From Derxia gummosa DSM 723 (GTDB taxonomy: Bacteria; Pseudomonadota; Gammaproteobacteria; Burkholderiales; Burkholderiaceae_E): a stretch of DNA of 64,000 bases. Made by a program: the position numbers and the translations under genes. The DNA lies in NCBI RefSeq assembly GCF_000482785.1, contig NZ_AXWS01000008.1:620001-684000 (forward strand), given 5' to 3'. Below the pieces are notes generated by a model. It was not told the DNA's origin. It saw only the letters and a list, made by a program, of their open reading frames with translations, and made no database searches. Shown piece after piece: positions 51,334 through 58,773 of this stretch (its first letter is position 1; each line of letters opens with the position of its first letter).

Positions 51334-51675
51334 ATGTCCAACAAGGCGCAGCACGGGACCTACGACAAGTTCCTCGAATACCGGGCAGTCATCATGCAAG
51401 CGATTGCAAAGGCCTGGAGCAACGAAAGTTTCTACCGCGAGCTGGTGGCCGATCCGCGCGCCGCGCTGCTCGAACACTTCGGCTACGAGGTGCCGTTCAA
51501 GATCGCGATCGAGATCGATACCGAGTCCGACGAATGGCTGCCCACCACGGTGGCCGACTGGAAGGTGCTCAAGAACAACCGCCTGCGCATGGTGCTGCCG
51601 CCCGCGCCGCCGGTCGAGGAGCGCATCGAGGCCCTGGCCGACTACAACCGCTACCACCTGACCTTCCTGGGTTGA
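51334..51675 (+). CDS. TOMM precursor 1 (BMA_0021/0022-like, Cys-free)
   Basis: 113 residues. It reads like the nitrile-hydratase-derived leader family: YDKFLEYRAVIMQAIAKAW, then ADPRAALLEHFGYEVPFKIA, a hallmark L..DP..al..FGY.vP pattern, then IEIDTESDEWLPTT. The C-terminus (EALADYNRYHLTFLG) has one Thr and no Cys or Ser, so it offers almost no heterocyclisable residues. It is homologous to the second precursor (LADPTEALRRNFAYQCPW). GGAG lies ten bases upstream. One TGCAA-N4-TTGCA palindrome sits in its codons 19-23. The family is a recalled match to the tandem Burkholderia TOMM proteins; the core role is inferred. Confidence 0.82.
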   Translation: MSNKAQHGTYDKFLEYRAVIMQAIAKAWSNESFYRELVADPRAALLEHFGYEVPFKIAIEIDTESDEWLPTTVADWKVLKNNRLRMVLPPAPPVEERIEALADYNRYHLTFLG

Positions 51676-51684
51676 GGAACCAAC

Positions 51685-52056
51685 ATGCCACGCAACAACG
51701 AACTGCCGTCCTACGAAACCCTGCTCGAGTTCCAGGAAGTCTGGCTTCGCGCCGTCGCGCTTGCCTGGGAGAGTCCCGAGTTCCACCGCGAACTGCTCGC
51801 CGATCCGACCGAGGCTCTCCGGCGCAACTTCGCCTACCAGTGCCCATGGATTCTCGACCTGTCGGTCGAGGCGGCCGAGGGCCCCGAGTTCGGCTGGAAT
51901 GTCGGCAAATCGCCCGTCAAGGGCAGCCGCTGGACCCTGCCGCCGATCATGGCGAGCTTCGGCGTGCCGAAGCGGCCCGAGAAGCTTGCCGAACGCGGCA
52001 TCGCCTTCGCGGCCTACAACGACGCGAGCCCGACCTACCTGTTCACCTGCTGCTGA
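51685..52056 (+). CDS. TOMM precursor 2 (Cys-Cys C-terminus)
   Basis: 123 residues. It has the same leader-like blocks as precursor 1 (YETLLEFQEVWLRAVALAW, LLADPTEALRRNFAYQCPWI) with a divergent middle rich in Gly and Pro (GWNVGKSPVKGSRWTLPPI). The C-terminus, FAAYNDASPTYLFTCC, has Ser, Thr, Thr, Cys, Cys in the last ten residues, a plausible core for azoline formation by the downstream cyclodehydratase. GAGGA lies six bases upstream. There is a 9 bp gap from precursor 1, so the two should be co-translated in a fixed ratio. Confidence 0.82.
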   Translation: MPRNNELPSYETLLEFQEVWLRAVALAWESPEFHRELLADPTEALRRNFAYQCPWILDLSVEAAEGPEFGWNVGKSPVKGSRWTLPPIMASFGVPKRPEKLAERGIAFAAYNDASPTYLFTCC

Positions 52057-52115
52057 GCGCCCCCGGCGCAACGGAGATTGCCGCGCGCGCCCGAACGCGC
52101 GCGGCATGAGCGCAC

Positions 52116-54365
52116 ATGCTTTCACTCGATCCGGCCGCCGTGCCGACACTCGCGCCGCAGTACACCGCGGTCGCGCTGGATGACCGTTCGGTCATCGTCC
52201 AGTCCGAGATCCGCCGCGTCGTGCTCGACGGGGCGGGTGTGGTCGTGCTGCTGGGCGCGATCGATGGCCGATGTGCGGTGGGCGAGCTGGCGCATCGGCT
52301 CGCGCCCCGGCTCGATTTCAACGATTTCCGGTCGCTGCTCGACCAGCTCCAGCAGGCGGGTTATCTCGTCGATGCCCGCCGGCAGGCAGGCGACGCGCCG
52401 TTCTGGCAGCTGATCGGCCTGCCCGAGGCACCCCGGCGCCTCGCGCGCGGCGTGTACGTGGTCACGGCGGGCGGCGGCATGCGCCATGTGATGGCCACGC
52501 TGCCGAACACGCCGGGCCGTGGCGACAGCGTCGAGATCGTCCCCGACAGTGCCGCGCTGCTGCGTCGCGCGCTGGAGACGGCAGGCGTCCAGCTCGCGCA
52601 ATGGCATGACGGCGCTGCGCTGCGCGTGATCGTCTGTGACGACCTGCTGCATCCCGATGTCGAGCGCCTGTGCACCGATGGGCGCGGCCCGGTGCTACCG
52701 GTGAAGCTCTCGGGCGTGATGCCGACGGTCGGGCCGTTGCTCGGCGTCACGGGCGGACCGTGCTGGCACTGTCTCGCCCATGCCCTGCGCTGGAACCGGC
52801 CGGTGCAGCGTTTCGTCGAGCATCAGCTGGGTGCTTGCGCCACGGCGCCCACGCTGCGCAGCCGCGCCGGACAGTCGGCCGTCGCGGGTATCGCGGCGCT
52901 GGCGATCGCGCAGGCGCTGGCCGGCAGTCCGCGCCTGCGCGAGGCGCTGCTCGCGCTCGATCTCGCCACGCTCCAGACCCAGCCTCACGCGGTCCGGCGC
53001 CGCCCGCAGTGCCCGCATTGCGGCGATGCCGATCTGCTGCGTCGACGCGCCGAGCGGCCGCCGGTCCTGGCCAGCACCGACATTGCCTGGCGTGCCGAGG
53101 CCGGCTACCGCATCCGCGAACCGCGTGCGACGCTGGAGCGTTACCGCCGCCTGCTCAGTCCGATCACCGGTGTCGTCAACTACCTCCATCCCATGCCCGG
53201 ACGCCATGCCGGACGGCGCAAGGTCTATGTGTCCGGCTATCAGGTCTGCCCCCAGGAGTTCTCGGGCGAGAACCCGTTCGACAAGGTCTGCGCCGGCAAG
53301 GGGCAGACCGATGACCAGTCGATGGCCAGCGCGCTGTGCGAGGCGCTCGAACGCGCGAGCAGCGTCTGGCAGGGCGACGAGCCCGCGCTGCTCGCGACCC
53401 GCGCCGATCTGGTCGAGGCCGGCCATGAGGTGCTCGATTTCGGGCTGCTCCAGGGTTTCAGCGCCGACCAGTACGCGCGCCGCGACAGCATCAACGCGCT
53501 CACCCCGGACCGCCGACGCCAGGTTCCGCTGCCGCCCGACGACCGCGCGCCGCTGGCCTGGACACCGGCCTGGACACTCGACGGCCGACGCCGCGCCCAG
53601 GTACCGCTCGCCTATTGCTACGCCGAGACGCCGCCGGGGCAGGGCAGCGCCTGGGGCATCTACAACCCCAATGGCACCGCTGCCGGCAACTGCCTGGAGG
53701 AAGCGGTATTCCAGGGCCTGCTCGAACTGATCGAGCGTGACGCGACCGCGATCTGGTGGTACCACCGTCTGCACCGGCCGGCCGTCGACCTCGACGCGCT
53801 GGCCGATCCGTGGATCGACGAGATGCGTGCCGACTATGCCGCCGCCGGCTGGACGCCGCGCCTCATCGACCTCACGCATGACCTGGGCATCCCCGTGTAC
53901 GCAGCCGTCGCGCATCACGCCGGATTCGACCGGCATGCGATCGGCTTCGGCTGCCATCTCGGCGCCCGGCTCGCGGCGCGGCGCGCCTTCACCGAGCTGA
54001 ACCAGCTGCTCGACGCGCGACCCGACGCGCCGCATCCCTGGGATCAGGGGCTGCTGCCCGTGGCCGACTTCCTCGCGCCCGCCGGTTGCTGCCAGCTGAT
54101 CGAACGCATCGACAGTGGCCACGACTTGCGCGACGACATCCGCCTGATCGTCGACCGGCTCGCCGGCGCGGGCCTGACCGCCTGGATGGTGGACAAGACC
54201 CGGCCCGACATCGAGCTGGCGGTCGTGCAGGTGATCGTGCCCGGGCTGCGCCATTTCTGGCCTCGCTTCGGCCCGGGTCGGCTGTACGACGTGCCGATCG
54301 CGCTCGGTTGGCTCCAGGCGCCCGTCACCGAGGCCGGACTCAATCCGGCGCCGCTTTTCCTGTGA
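52116..54365 (+). CDS. Fused E1-like/YcaO TOMM cyclodehydratase
   Basis: 749 residues. The first 90 residues look like a PqqD-like precursor-recognition winged helix (VIVQSEIRRVVLDGAGVVVL, LLDQLQQAGYLVD). An E1-like segment follows with a Zn pair C216-x2-C219 and C299-x2-C302. The YcaO domain begins about residue 330 and has ATP-site blocks GKGQTDDQSMASALCEALER (394-413) and NPNGTAAGNCLEEAVFQGLL (517-536), then ELIERDATAIWWY. The C-terminus ends GLNPAPLFL; TOMM YcaO proteins usually end PxPxP, and only PAP remains here. It should use ATP to convert Cys/Ser/Thr of a precursor to azolines. The start overlaps no neighbour. Confidence 0.9.
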   Translation: MLSLDPAAVPTLAPQYTAVALDDRSVIVQSEIRRVVLDGAGVVVLLGAIDGRCAVGELAHRLAPRLDFNDFRSLLDQLQQAGYLVDARRQAGDAPFWQLIGLPEAPRRLARGVYVVTAGGGMRHVMATLPNTPGRGDSVEIVPDSAALLRRALETAGVQLAQWHDGAALRVIVCDDLLHPDVERLCTDGRGPVLPVKLSGVMPTVGPLLGVTGGPCWHCLAHALRWNRPVQRFVEHQLGACATAPTLRSRAGQSAVAGIAALAIAQALAGSPRLREALLALDLATLQTQPHAVRRRPQCPHCGDADLLRRRAERPPVLASTDIAWRAEAGYRIREPRATLERYRRLLSPITGVVNYLHPMPGRHAGRRKVYVSGYQVCPQEFSGENPFDKVCAGKGQTDDQSMASALCEALERASSVWQGDEPALLATRADLVEAGHEVLDFGLLQGFSADQYARRDSINALTPDRRRQVPLPPDDRAPLAWTPAWTLDGRRRAQVPLAYCYAETPPGQGSAWGIYNPNGTAAGNCLEEAVFQGLLELIERDATAIWWYHRLHRPAVDLDALADPWIDEMRADYAAAGWTPRLIDLTHDLGIPVYAAVAHHAGFDRHAIGFGCHLGARLAARRAFTELNQLLDARPDAPHPWDQGLLPVADFLAPAGCCQLIERIDSGHDLRDDIRLIVDRLAGAGLTAWMVDKTRPDIELAVVQVIVPGLRHFWPRFGPGRLYDVPIALGWLQAPVTEAGLNPAPLFL

Positions 54366-54492
54366 AGCGGCGCCCTTGCACGGATTCGGCGCGGTGAAAC
54401 GTAATGAACGGTAATTGAGCGTACCAACGGTCGAAACGAGCATGTGTACGTCGGAGCGAAAGCTTCAAAGCACATGACACCGGAGATCAGAG

Positions 54493-55377
54493 ATGGCGCA
54501 TCACGTCACGCAGTCGCAGGCATCCGCAATCCAGTCCGCCACCGGCGGCTTTCCCGAGCCGGGCACGGTTCGCGTGCTGATGGAGCGACTGCTGAATTCG
54601 CCCCAGCTCATCCGCTCGCGTCGCCTCGTGCGACTCATCCAGCACATCGTCGATGCCACGCTCGCGGGCCAGCGCCGCGAACTCAGCGAGATGGCCATCG
54701 GGCTGGCGGTGTTCGACCGTGATCCCGCCACCTACAACCCGGCCGAAGACCCGATCGTGCGCGTCCAGGCCCGCCGCCTGCGCGACAAGCTCGCCGCCTA
54801 CTACGAGGCCGATGGCCGCGACGATGCCTGGCAGATCGTCGTGCCTTGTGGCGGTTACGTTGCCGTGTTTCGCCAGTCGGTCCCGTTCAATCCCCCTGGC
54901 CATGTCGCCGGCCGCCGAGCATCCGCGAGCAATGACCTGCTCGCCGCGCCGGCCGCCAGCCTCACGCCCGCTTCCGGAGCGAGCGGCGAGCTGATCGTGG
55001 CGCCGCTTGTCAGCCTGAATGTCGAACCGCGCGACCACCGTTTCGTGGATGGCGTCAACGAGGAGTTGATCGGCGCCATCGCCCGTGTCTATGAAGCCGA
55101 GGCGCACAGCGGTGTGCCGCTGGCCATTCGTACCCGTCTCGGAACGACGGATCGCCGCGCGCCTGGCGGTGACGGTCGTGCTCATGTGCTCGAAGGCAGC
55201 ATCCGGCGCGCCGGTAATCGCGCCCGTGCCTCGCTGCGCCTGTCCTGCGCCGATGACGGCCGCGTCCTGTGGGCAGGTCAGTTCGACGAGGCCATCGACG
55301 ACGAGCTTGCCGCCCAGGAGGCCCTGTGCGCCGCCGTCATCCGCGCGATCGGCACGCTGCGCCCGCTGCTGTGCTGA
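54493..55377 (+). CDS. Winged-helix / FlgO-TolB-N-like protein 1
   Basis: 294 residues. The N-terminal domain (RRLVRLIQHIVDATLAGQRR, then ELSEMAIGLAVFDRDPATYN and VRVQARRLRDKLAAYY) is the winged-helix module that usually precedes FlgO-like or cyclase-associated domains in regulatory proteins. The C-terminal end (HVLEGSIRRAGNRARASLRL, DDGRVLWAGQFDEAIDDEL) is a FlgO/TolB-N-like strand block. There is no TM or TPR region. A paralogue with the same layout is at 57026-57883, and both lie downstream of the TOMM genes, so a regulatory role in the island is plausible but not shown. Confidence 0.8.
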   Translation: MAHHVTQSQASAIQSATGGFPEPGTVRVLMERLLNSPQLIRSRRLVRLIQHIVDATLAGQRRELSEMAIGLAVFDRDPATYNPAEDPIVRVQARRLRDKLAAYYEADGRDDAWQIVVPCGGYVAVFRQSVPFNPPGHVAGRRASASNDLLAAPAASLTPASGASGELIVAPLVSLNVEPRDHRFVDGVNEELIGAIARVYEAEAHSGVPLAIRTRLGTTDRRAPGGDGRAHVLEGSIRRAGNRARASLRLSCADDGRVLWAGQFDEAIDDELAAQEALCAAVIRAIGTLRPLLC

Positions 55378-55497
55378 CTGACGGCCTGTGTGCTGTAACA
55401 GTCCACCCGCCTGCTCCCCCGCCGCAAGTCGATACGTGCAGGCTCATTCTTCCGCCAGGCCGCATCGCAGCCCGGCAAATGACGAAAGGGAGAATGA

Positions 55498-55671
55498 ATG
55501 AACACCCCGACCGTAAGAAAACCTGCTGTCAATCCTGACGAGTCAATTCAGGATGACATCAGCAAGAATCGCCCGGAACAGGATCACTCCGAGGATCTTG
55601 TCGATGAAAGTATCGAGGAAAGCTTTCCGGCCAGTGATCCGCCTTCACAGCATGATCCTGATCATGAATGA
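55498..55671 (+). CDS. 57-residue acidic SFPASDPP protein
   Basis: A short gene missed by length cutoffs. It starts MNTPTVRKPAVNPDESI, with a GGGAG Shine-Dalgarno six bases upstream, and ends with the conserved motif DESIEESFPASDPPSQ. Small proteins carrying ESFPASDPP occur in many proteobacteria without known function. It is acidic, probably disordered, with no TM. A clear terminator follows at 55724. Confidence 0.75.
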   Translation: MNTPTVRKPAVNPDESIQDDISKNRPEQDHSEDLVDESIEESFPASDPPSQHDPDHE

Positions 55672-56363
55672 ATGCTGCTCCTGATTAGATCATTCCGTAA
55701 TTCATAAATTCAGGGCTTGTCCGGACCCCCGGCCGCATCGATTGCGGTCGGGGGTCTTGTTTTGTCGTGACTGATTCTTGCTCTTGCATTCGATTGCGGC
55801 TGGAATGGCATCAATTGCGGAACTCGGGTCTGAATGTGGGCTGTTCGTTCACTTCCTGATTCTCGAGGGATTCCGCGCAATTCTCGATCCACTCATCGCC
55901 TGACTTCACGAATATGCCTTCGCCCGCAATGTGACTGACTTTCTCTCTCGCAGTCTTGGATTTCGCATGGCCGATGCGGGAGATGGATGCCTGCAATCAA
56001 CGAGGCATCCCTGTCGATCAGACGGGAATGGCTGGCCCTCGTTTCCGGTAATCATGCTTCGCATTCTGCGAATGAATGGGCCGGCTACCGCTCGATCCAG
56101 GCCCTCATACCTGCTCCTGAATCCGTTTCGCGGTGAGCCGCGGTTCCGGCGGTCGATGACCTGTCCGGATGCCTCGGCGGATCGGCCTCGGTTAGTCAGG
56201 CACTTTGCGTGAAAAAAATCACGGAATCGTCTGCCGGAACTCGTCGGCAGGTTTCCGGAAGGCGCCGCAGACGCTCGATGAGCAGATTGGCCTCACCGGG
56301 CCGGCAGTCCGCTTCATGGCTCGGGATCAACGCAGGATAGCCAGACGCGAAAGCCCGAAGCCC
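55672..56363. other. 692 bp intergenic region with terminator and weak reading frames
   Basis: It holds the terminator at 55724-55763. A minus-strand frame at 55811-55996 encodes 61 residues (MQASISRIGHAKSKTA, start TTG) with a protein-like composition, but it has no Shine-Dalgarno and no recognised homology; I do not call it. The remainder is lower GC than the neighbouring genes and shows nothing else. Confidence 0.5.
55724..55763 (+). terminator. Intrinsic terminator of the small acidic gene
   Basis: 13-base arms GACCCCCGGCCGC/GCGGTCGGGGGTC (one G-T wobble) with a 7-base loop, followed by TTGTTTT. It lies 53 bases after the stop at 55671. Confidence 0.85.
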
Positions 56364-56981
56364 ATGTGCAGGATGACCCTAATCAATCGCAGTTCCGAGC
56401 CCGGCATTGTCTCCGTGGCGATATTCAAGCGGCCAATCATGCAGGCGGCGCTGGGCACGATTGCCTGGAAGGTGATTTCGCTGCTGCCGGATGTCCCGGC
56501 GATTGTGCAGATTGACCGTCGTCACCGCTTCGAAATTCATTCCCGTGCGGAAGTCGGCATTGCGCAGAGGGAAATCGTTCCACATGTCGAATTCGACGAG
56601 GTAGGCCTAGATTGCGATGTCGAGGGGCAATCGCAACTCAGCATCGCGGTGCGGACGATTCAGGTTGAATCGGTCAACTACGGGAATGTGCAGGTCGGCA
56701 ATCGCACTCAGGATGAGCTGTGGGTGTCGGTGCTCAATGACTCTGCGGCGATCTATCCGCCATTCGTCATTCGTCCCGGGCAGGTGCGCCGGGAAAATCT
56801 GCGTCAACCTTTTTATCTCGCGGTGATTCCGCCGGGCGTGTCTCCCGGGGATCGTCTCGACAACATTGATCTTCTTGCCACGCAGATGCGCGTGGTTGAC
56901 GGCGCCGTGGCCGTCATTCGAGGCAATGACCAGCGCCGGTCGATCGAATTGTTCCGTGGCACGGATATGCAGGTCCAGTGA
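56364..56981 (+). CDS. Uncharacterised 205-residue protein
   Basis: Not recognised. MCRMTLINRSSEPGIVSVAI begins a beta-rich sequence with mixed charged and hydrophobic strands (IVQIDRRHRFEIHSRAEVGI, VNYGNVQVGNRTQDELWVSV, LWVSVLNDSAAIYPPFVIRP), suggesting a lipocalin- or sandwich-like soluble domain. The MTLIN start at 56373 is an alternative. There is no signal peptide or TM. Its stop is 44 bases before the start of the second winged-helix/FlgO-like gene, so the two are probably co-transcribed and functionally connected. Confidence 0.6.
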   Translation: MCRMTLINRSSEPGIVSVAIFKRPIMQAALGTIAWKVISLLPDVPAIVQIDRRHRFEIHSRAEVGIAQREIVPHVEFDEVGLDCDVEGQSQLSIAVRTIQVESVNYGNVQVGNRTQDELWVSVLNDSAAIYPPFVIRPGQVRRENLRQPFYLAVIPPGVSPGDRLDNIDLLATQMRVVDGAVAVIRGNDQRRSIELFRGTDMQVQ

Positions 56982-57025
56982 TGCGGAAGCCCAATTCCAG
57001 CATCCGATTCATGGAGGAAACAGAA

Positions 57026-57883
57026 ATGAATCTTGAATTGCTCCCGCTGCACGCGCCGCTCCCGCTGCTTCCGACCCACGCGGTGCCCGGGCCTTCCGAT
57101 CACGAGCTTGCTGTCGAATGTCTTGAGCGGGTCATCGGCTCGGCATCGTTTGCCCGGGCGCGCCGGTTGCGTCGCCTGTTGCGTCATATCGTCGATGCGA
57201 CGCTGCGCGGCGCGAGCCGTCGGGAACTGAGCGAAATGGCGATTGGACTGACCGTCTTCGACCGCGAGCCCGCCAGCTATGACCCGGGCCTCGATCCGAT
57301 CGTGCGGGTACAGGCGCGCCGCCTGCGCGACAAGCTGGCGGCCTACTACCGCGACGAGGGCGCCGCCGACCCCTTGCGCATCAGCGTGCCGAACGGTGCC
57401 TACGTGGCGAGCTTCCAGCGTCAGCCCCTGCATGACTCGCTCATCGCCGAGACCCAGCCGGCCAATGATCCACGGGCCGGCTTCGACGCTCCGGAGTCTC
57501 GGCGTCGCCTGTTCCTGGTGACGCCGCTCATCTGTCACGACTGCGATCCGGCCGGACTGGCCTTTGGTGCACAACTCAACGATGAACTGCGCCAGCGGCT
57601 TGCGGCGCGAGCCGCTCCCGGCGGACGACAGGTGCTTTTTCATGACCGCCCGACCGAATTGCGCATGCTCGAAAACGCCGATCAGGACTACTGCCTGCTC
57701 GAAGGCAGCATCCGTCATGTCGATGATGTGGCGCGGGCGGCGTTGCGCCTGTCGCGCTGCGACGATGGCAGGGTGCTGTGGACCGGACAGTTCGAGCATC
57801 TGCGCGACGGCTTCGGCGACAGCAGCGCGCTGTGCGCAACGCTGTTCGGCGCGATCGACGCGCTGTGCCGGCTGCTCGACTGA
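57026..57883 (+). CDS. Winged-helix / FlgO-TolB-N-like protein 2
   Basis: 285 residues. It has the same layout as the protein at 54493: RARRLRRLLRHIVDATLRGA, ELSEMAIGLTVFDREPASYD, VRVQARRLRDKLAAYYRDEG, then a strand end LLEGSIRHVDDVARAALRLS and DDGRVLWTGQFEHLRDGFGD. The pair is a clear duplication. The ATG at 57026 is selected because GGAGG lies eight bases upstream; in-frame starts at 56978 and 57011 lack a suitable site. The function is unknown; the winged-helix module suggests DNA binding. Confidence 0.82.
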   Translation: MNLELLPLHAPLPLLPTHAVPGPSDHELAVECLERVIGSASFARARRLRRLLRHIVDATLRGASRRELSEMAIGLTVFDREPASYDPGLDPIVRVQARRLRDKLAAYYRDEGAADPLRISVPNGAYVASFQRQPLHDSLIAETQPANDPRAGFDAPESRRRLFLVTPLICHDCDPAGLAFGAQLNDELRQRLAARAAPGGRQVLFHDRPTELRMLENADQDYCLLEGSIRHVDDVARAALRLSRCDDGRVLWTGQFEHLRDGFGDSSALCATLFGAIDALCRLLD

Positions 57884-58182
57884 CGCCGCCGCGCACATTC
57901 CGGGAGCGGCGGTGGGTTCGAGACCTGCCTCGATGGCGCGATGAGCCATATTGGTCCGACCACTGACCATGTGACTCCCTCACGATCGCGCGATCCGAAG
58001 TGCTCAACCGCCCGGCGGGGCAATTCCACCGTCTTCCCTGAGCGGCCGCGGGGGTAAGTAGTTATTCGGTTGCCTTTCATTGCAATTGTCCGGGACACTC
58101 GCCACGTGCCGGCGCGACACGCTGGTCACACCACCAAACCAGTGGCCATCCGTCGCTGGCCAAACCAACAAGTGGAGACAGA
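57884..58182. other. 299 bp TRAP operon control region
   Basis: No gene. It contains the palindrome TGGTCACACCA (58123-58133) described separately, and an AAACCA-like repeat (58135 and 58164). The promoter is expected here, but no -35/-10 pair stands out. Confidence 0.5.
58123..58133. promoter_or_regulatory. TGGT-N3-ACCA operator-like palindrome
   Basis: TGGTCACACCA matches the consensus TGGTnnnACCA of FadR-type GntR regulators such as PdhR/LldR and lies 50 bases before the DctQ start. No gntR gene is in the window. Confidence 0.55.
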
Positions 58183-58773
58183 GTGAGTCCCTTTCTGCGA
58201 TTCGCTCACGGTATCGACGCGCTCAACGAGCGGGTCGGGCGCGCCGTGGGCTGGCTCGTGCTCGCGGCGGTCGTCATCAGCGCCGTCAATGCCGCCGTAC
58301 GCAAGGCGTTCAATTACAGCTCGAACGCCTTCCTCGAAATCCAGTGGTACCTGTTCGCCGGCGTGTTCCTGCTCGGCGCGGGCTACACGCTGCTGCGGCA
58401 GGAACATGTGCGCATCGACGTGCTGCTCTCCAAGTTCAGCCGTCGCACCCAGGTGAAGGTCGAGCTGTTCGGCTTCGTGGTGTTTCTCGCGCCCTTCGTG
58501 CTGCTGGTGCTCGATCTGGGCTTTCCGTTCTTCCTGCGCGCGCTCAACTCGGGCGAGATGTCGGCGAGTTCGGGCGGGCTTATCCGCTGGCCGGCCTATC
58601 TGCTGATTCCGGTCGGCTTCGCGCTGCTGGGGCTCCAGGGCGTGTCGGAGTTCATCAAGCGGCTCGCCTTCCTGGCGGGCAAGGCACCCGATCCGGGCAT
58701 GAAGACCGAAGGCAAGACGGCCGAGGAAGAACTCGCCGAGTTCCTGCGTGCCCAGCAGGAGGCGGCCAAATGA
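58183..58773 (+). CDS. TRAP transporter small permease (DctQ-like)
   Basis: 196 residues with four TM helices (about 20-40, 55-75, 95-115, 135-155), the DctQ fold partner of the large permease. The GTG start at 58183 is preferred because GTGGAG lies six bases upstream. The C-terminal 35 residues are charged and cytoplasmic (APDPGMKTEGKTAEEELAEF). Its stop overlaps the DctM start (ATGA), a classic TRAP operon junction. Confidence 0.93.
   Translation: MSPFLRFAHGIDALNERVGRAVGWLVLAAVVISAVNAAVRKAFNYSSNAFLEIQWYLFAGVFLLGAGYTLLRQEHVRIDVLLSKFSRRTQVKVELFGFVVFLAPFVLLVLDLGFPFFLRALNSGEMSASSGGLIRWPAYLLIPVGFALLGLQGVSEFIKRLAFLAGKAPDPGMKTEGKTAEEELAEFLRAQQEAAK

Noticed and set aside
49483-52149. Minus-strand open frame of about 890 codons opposite the kinase and precursors
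   Set aside because: Arg/Asp-rich shadow without motifs; conserved protein motifs are on the plus strand.
55811-55996. 61-residue minus-strand frame
   Set aside because: Protein-like composition but TTG start, no Shine-Dalgarno and no recognised homology.
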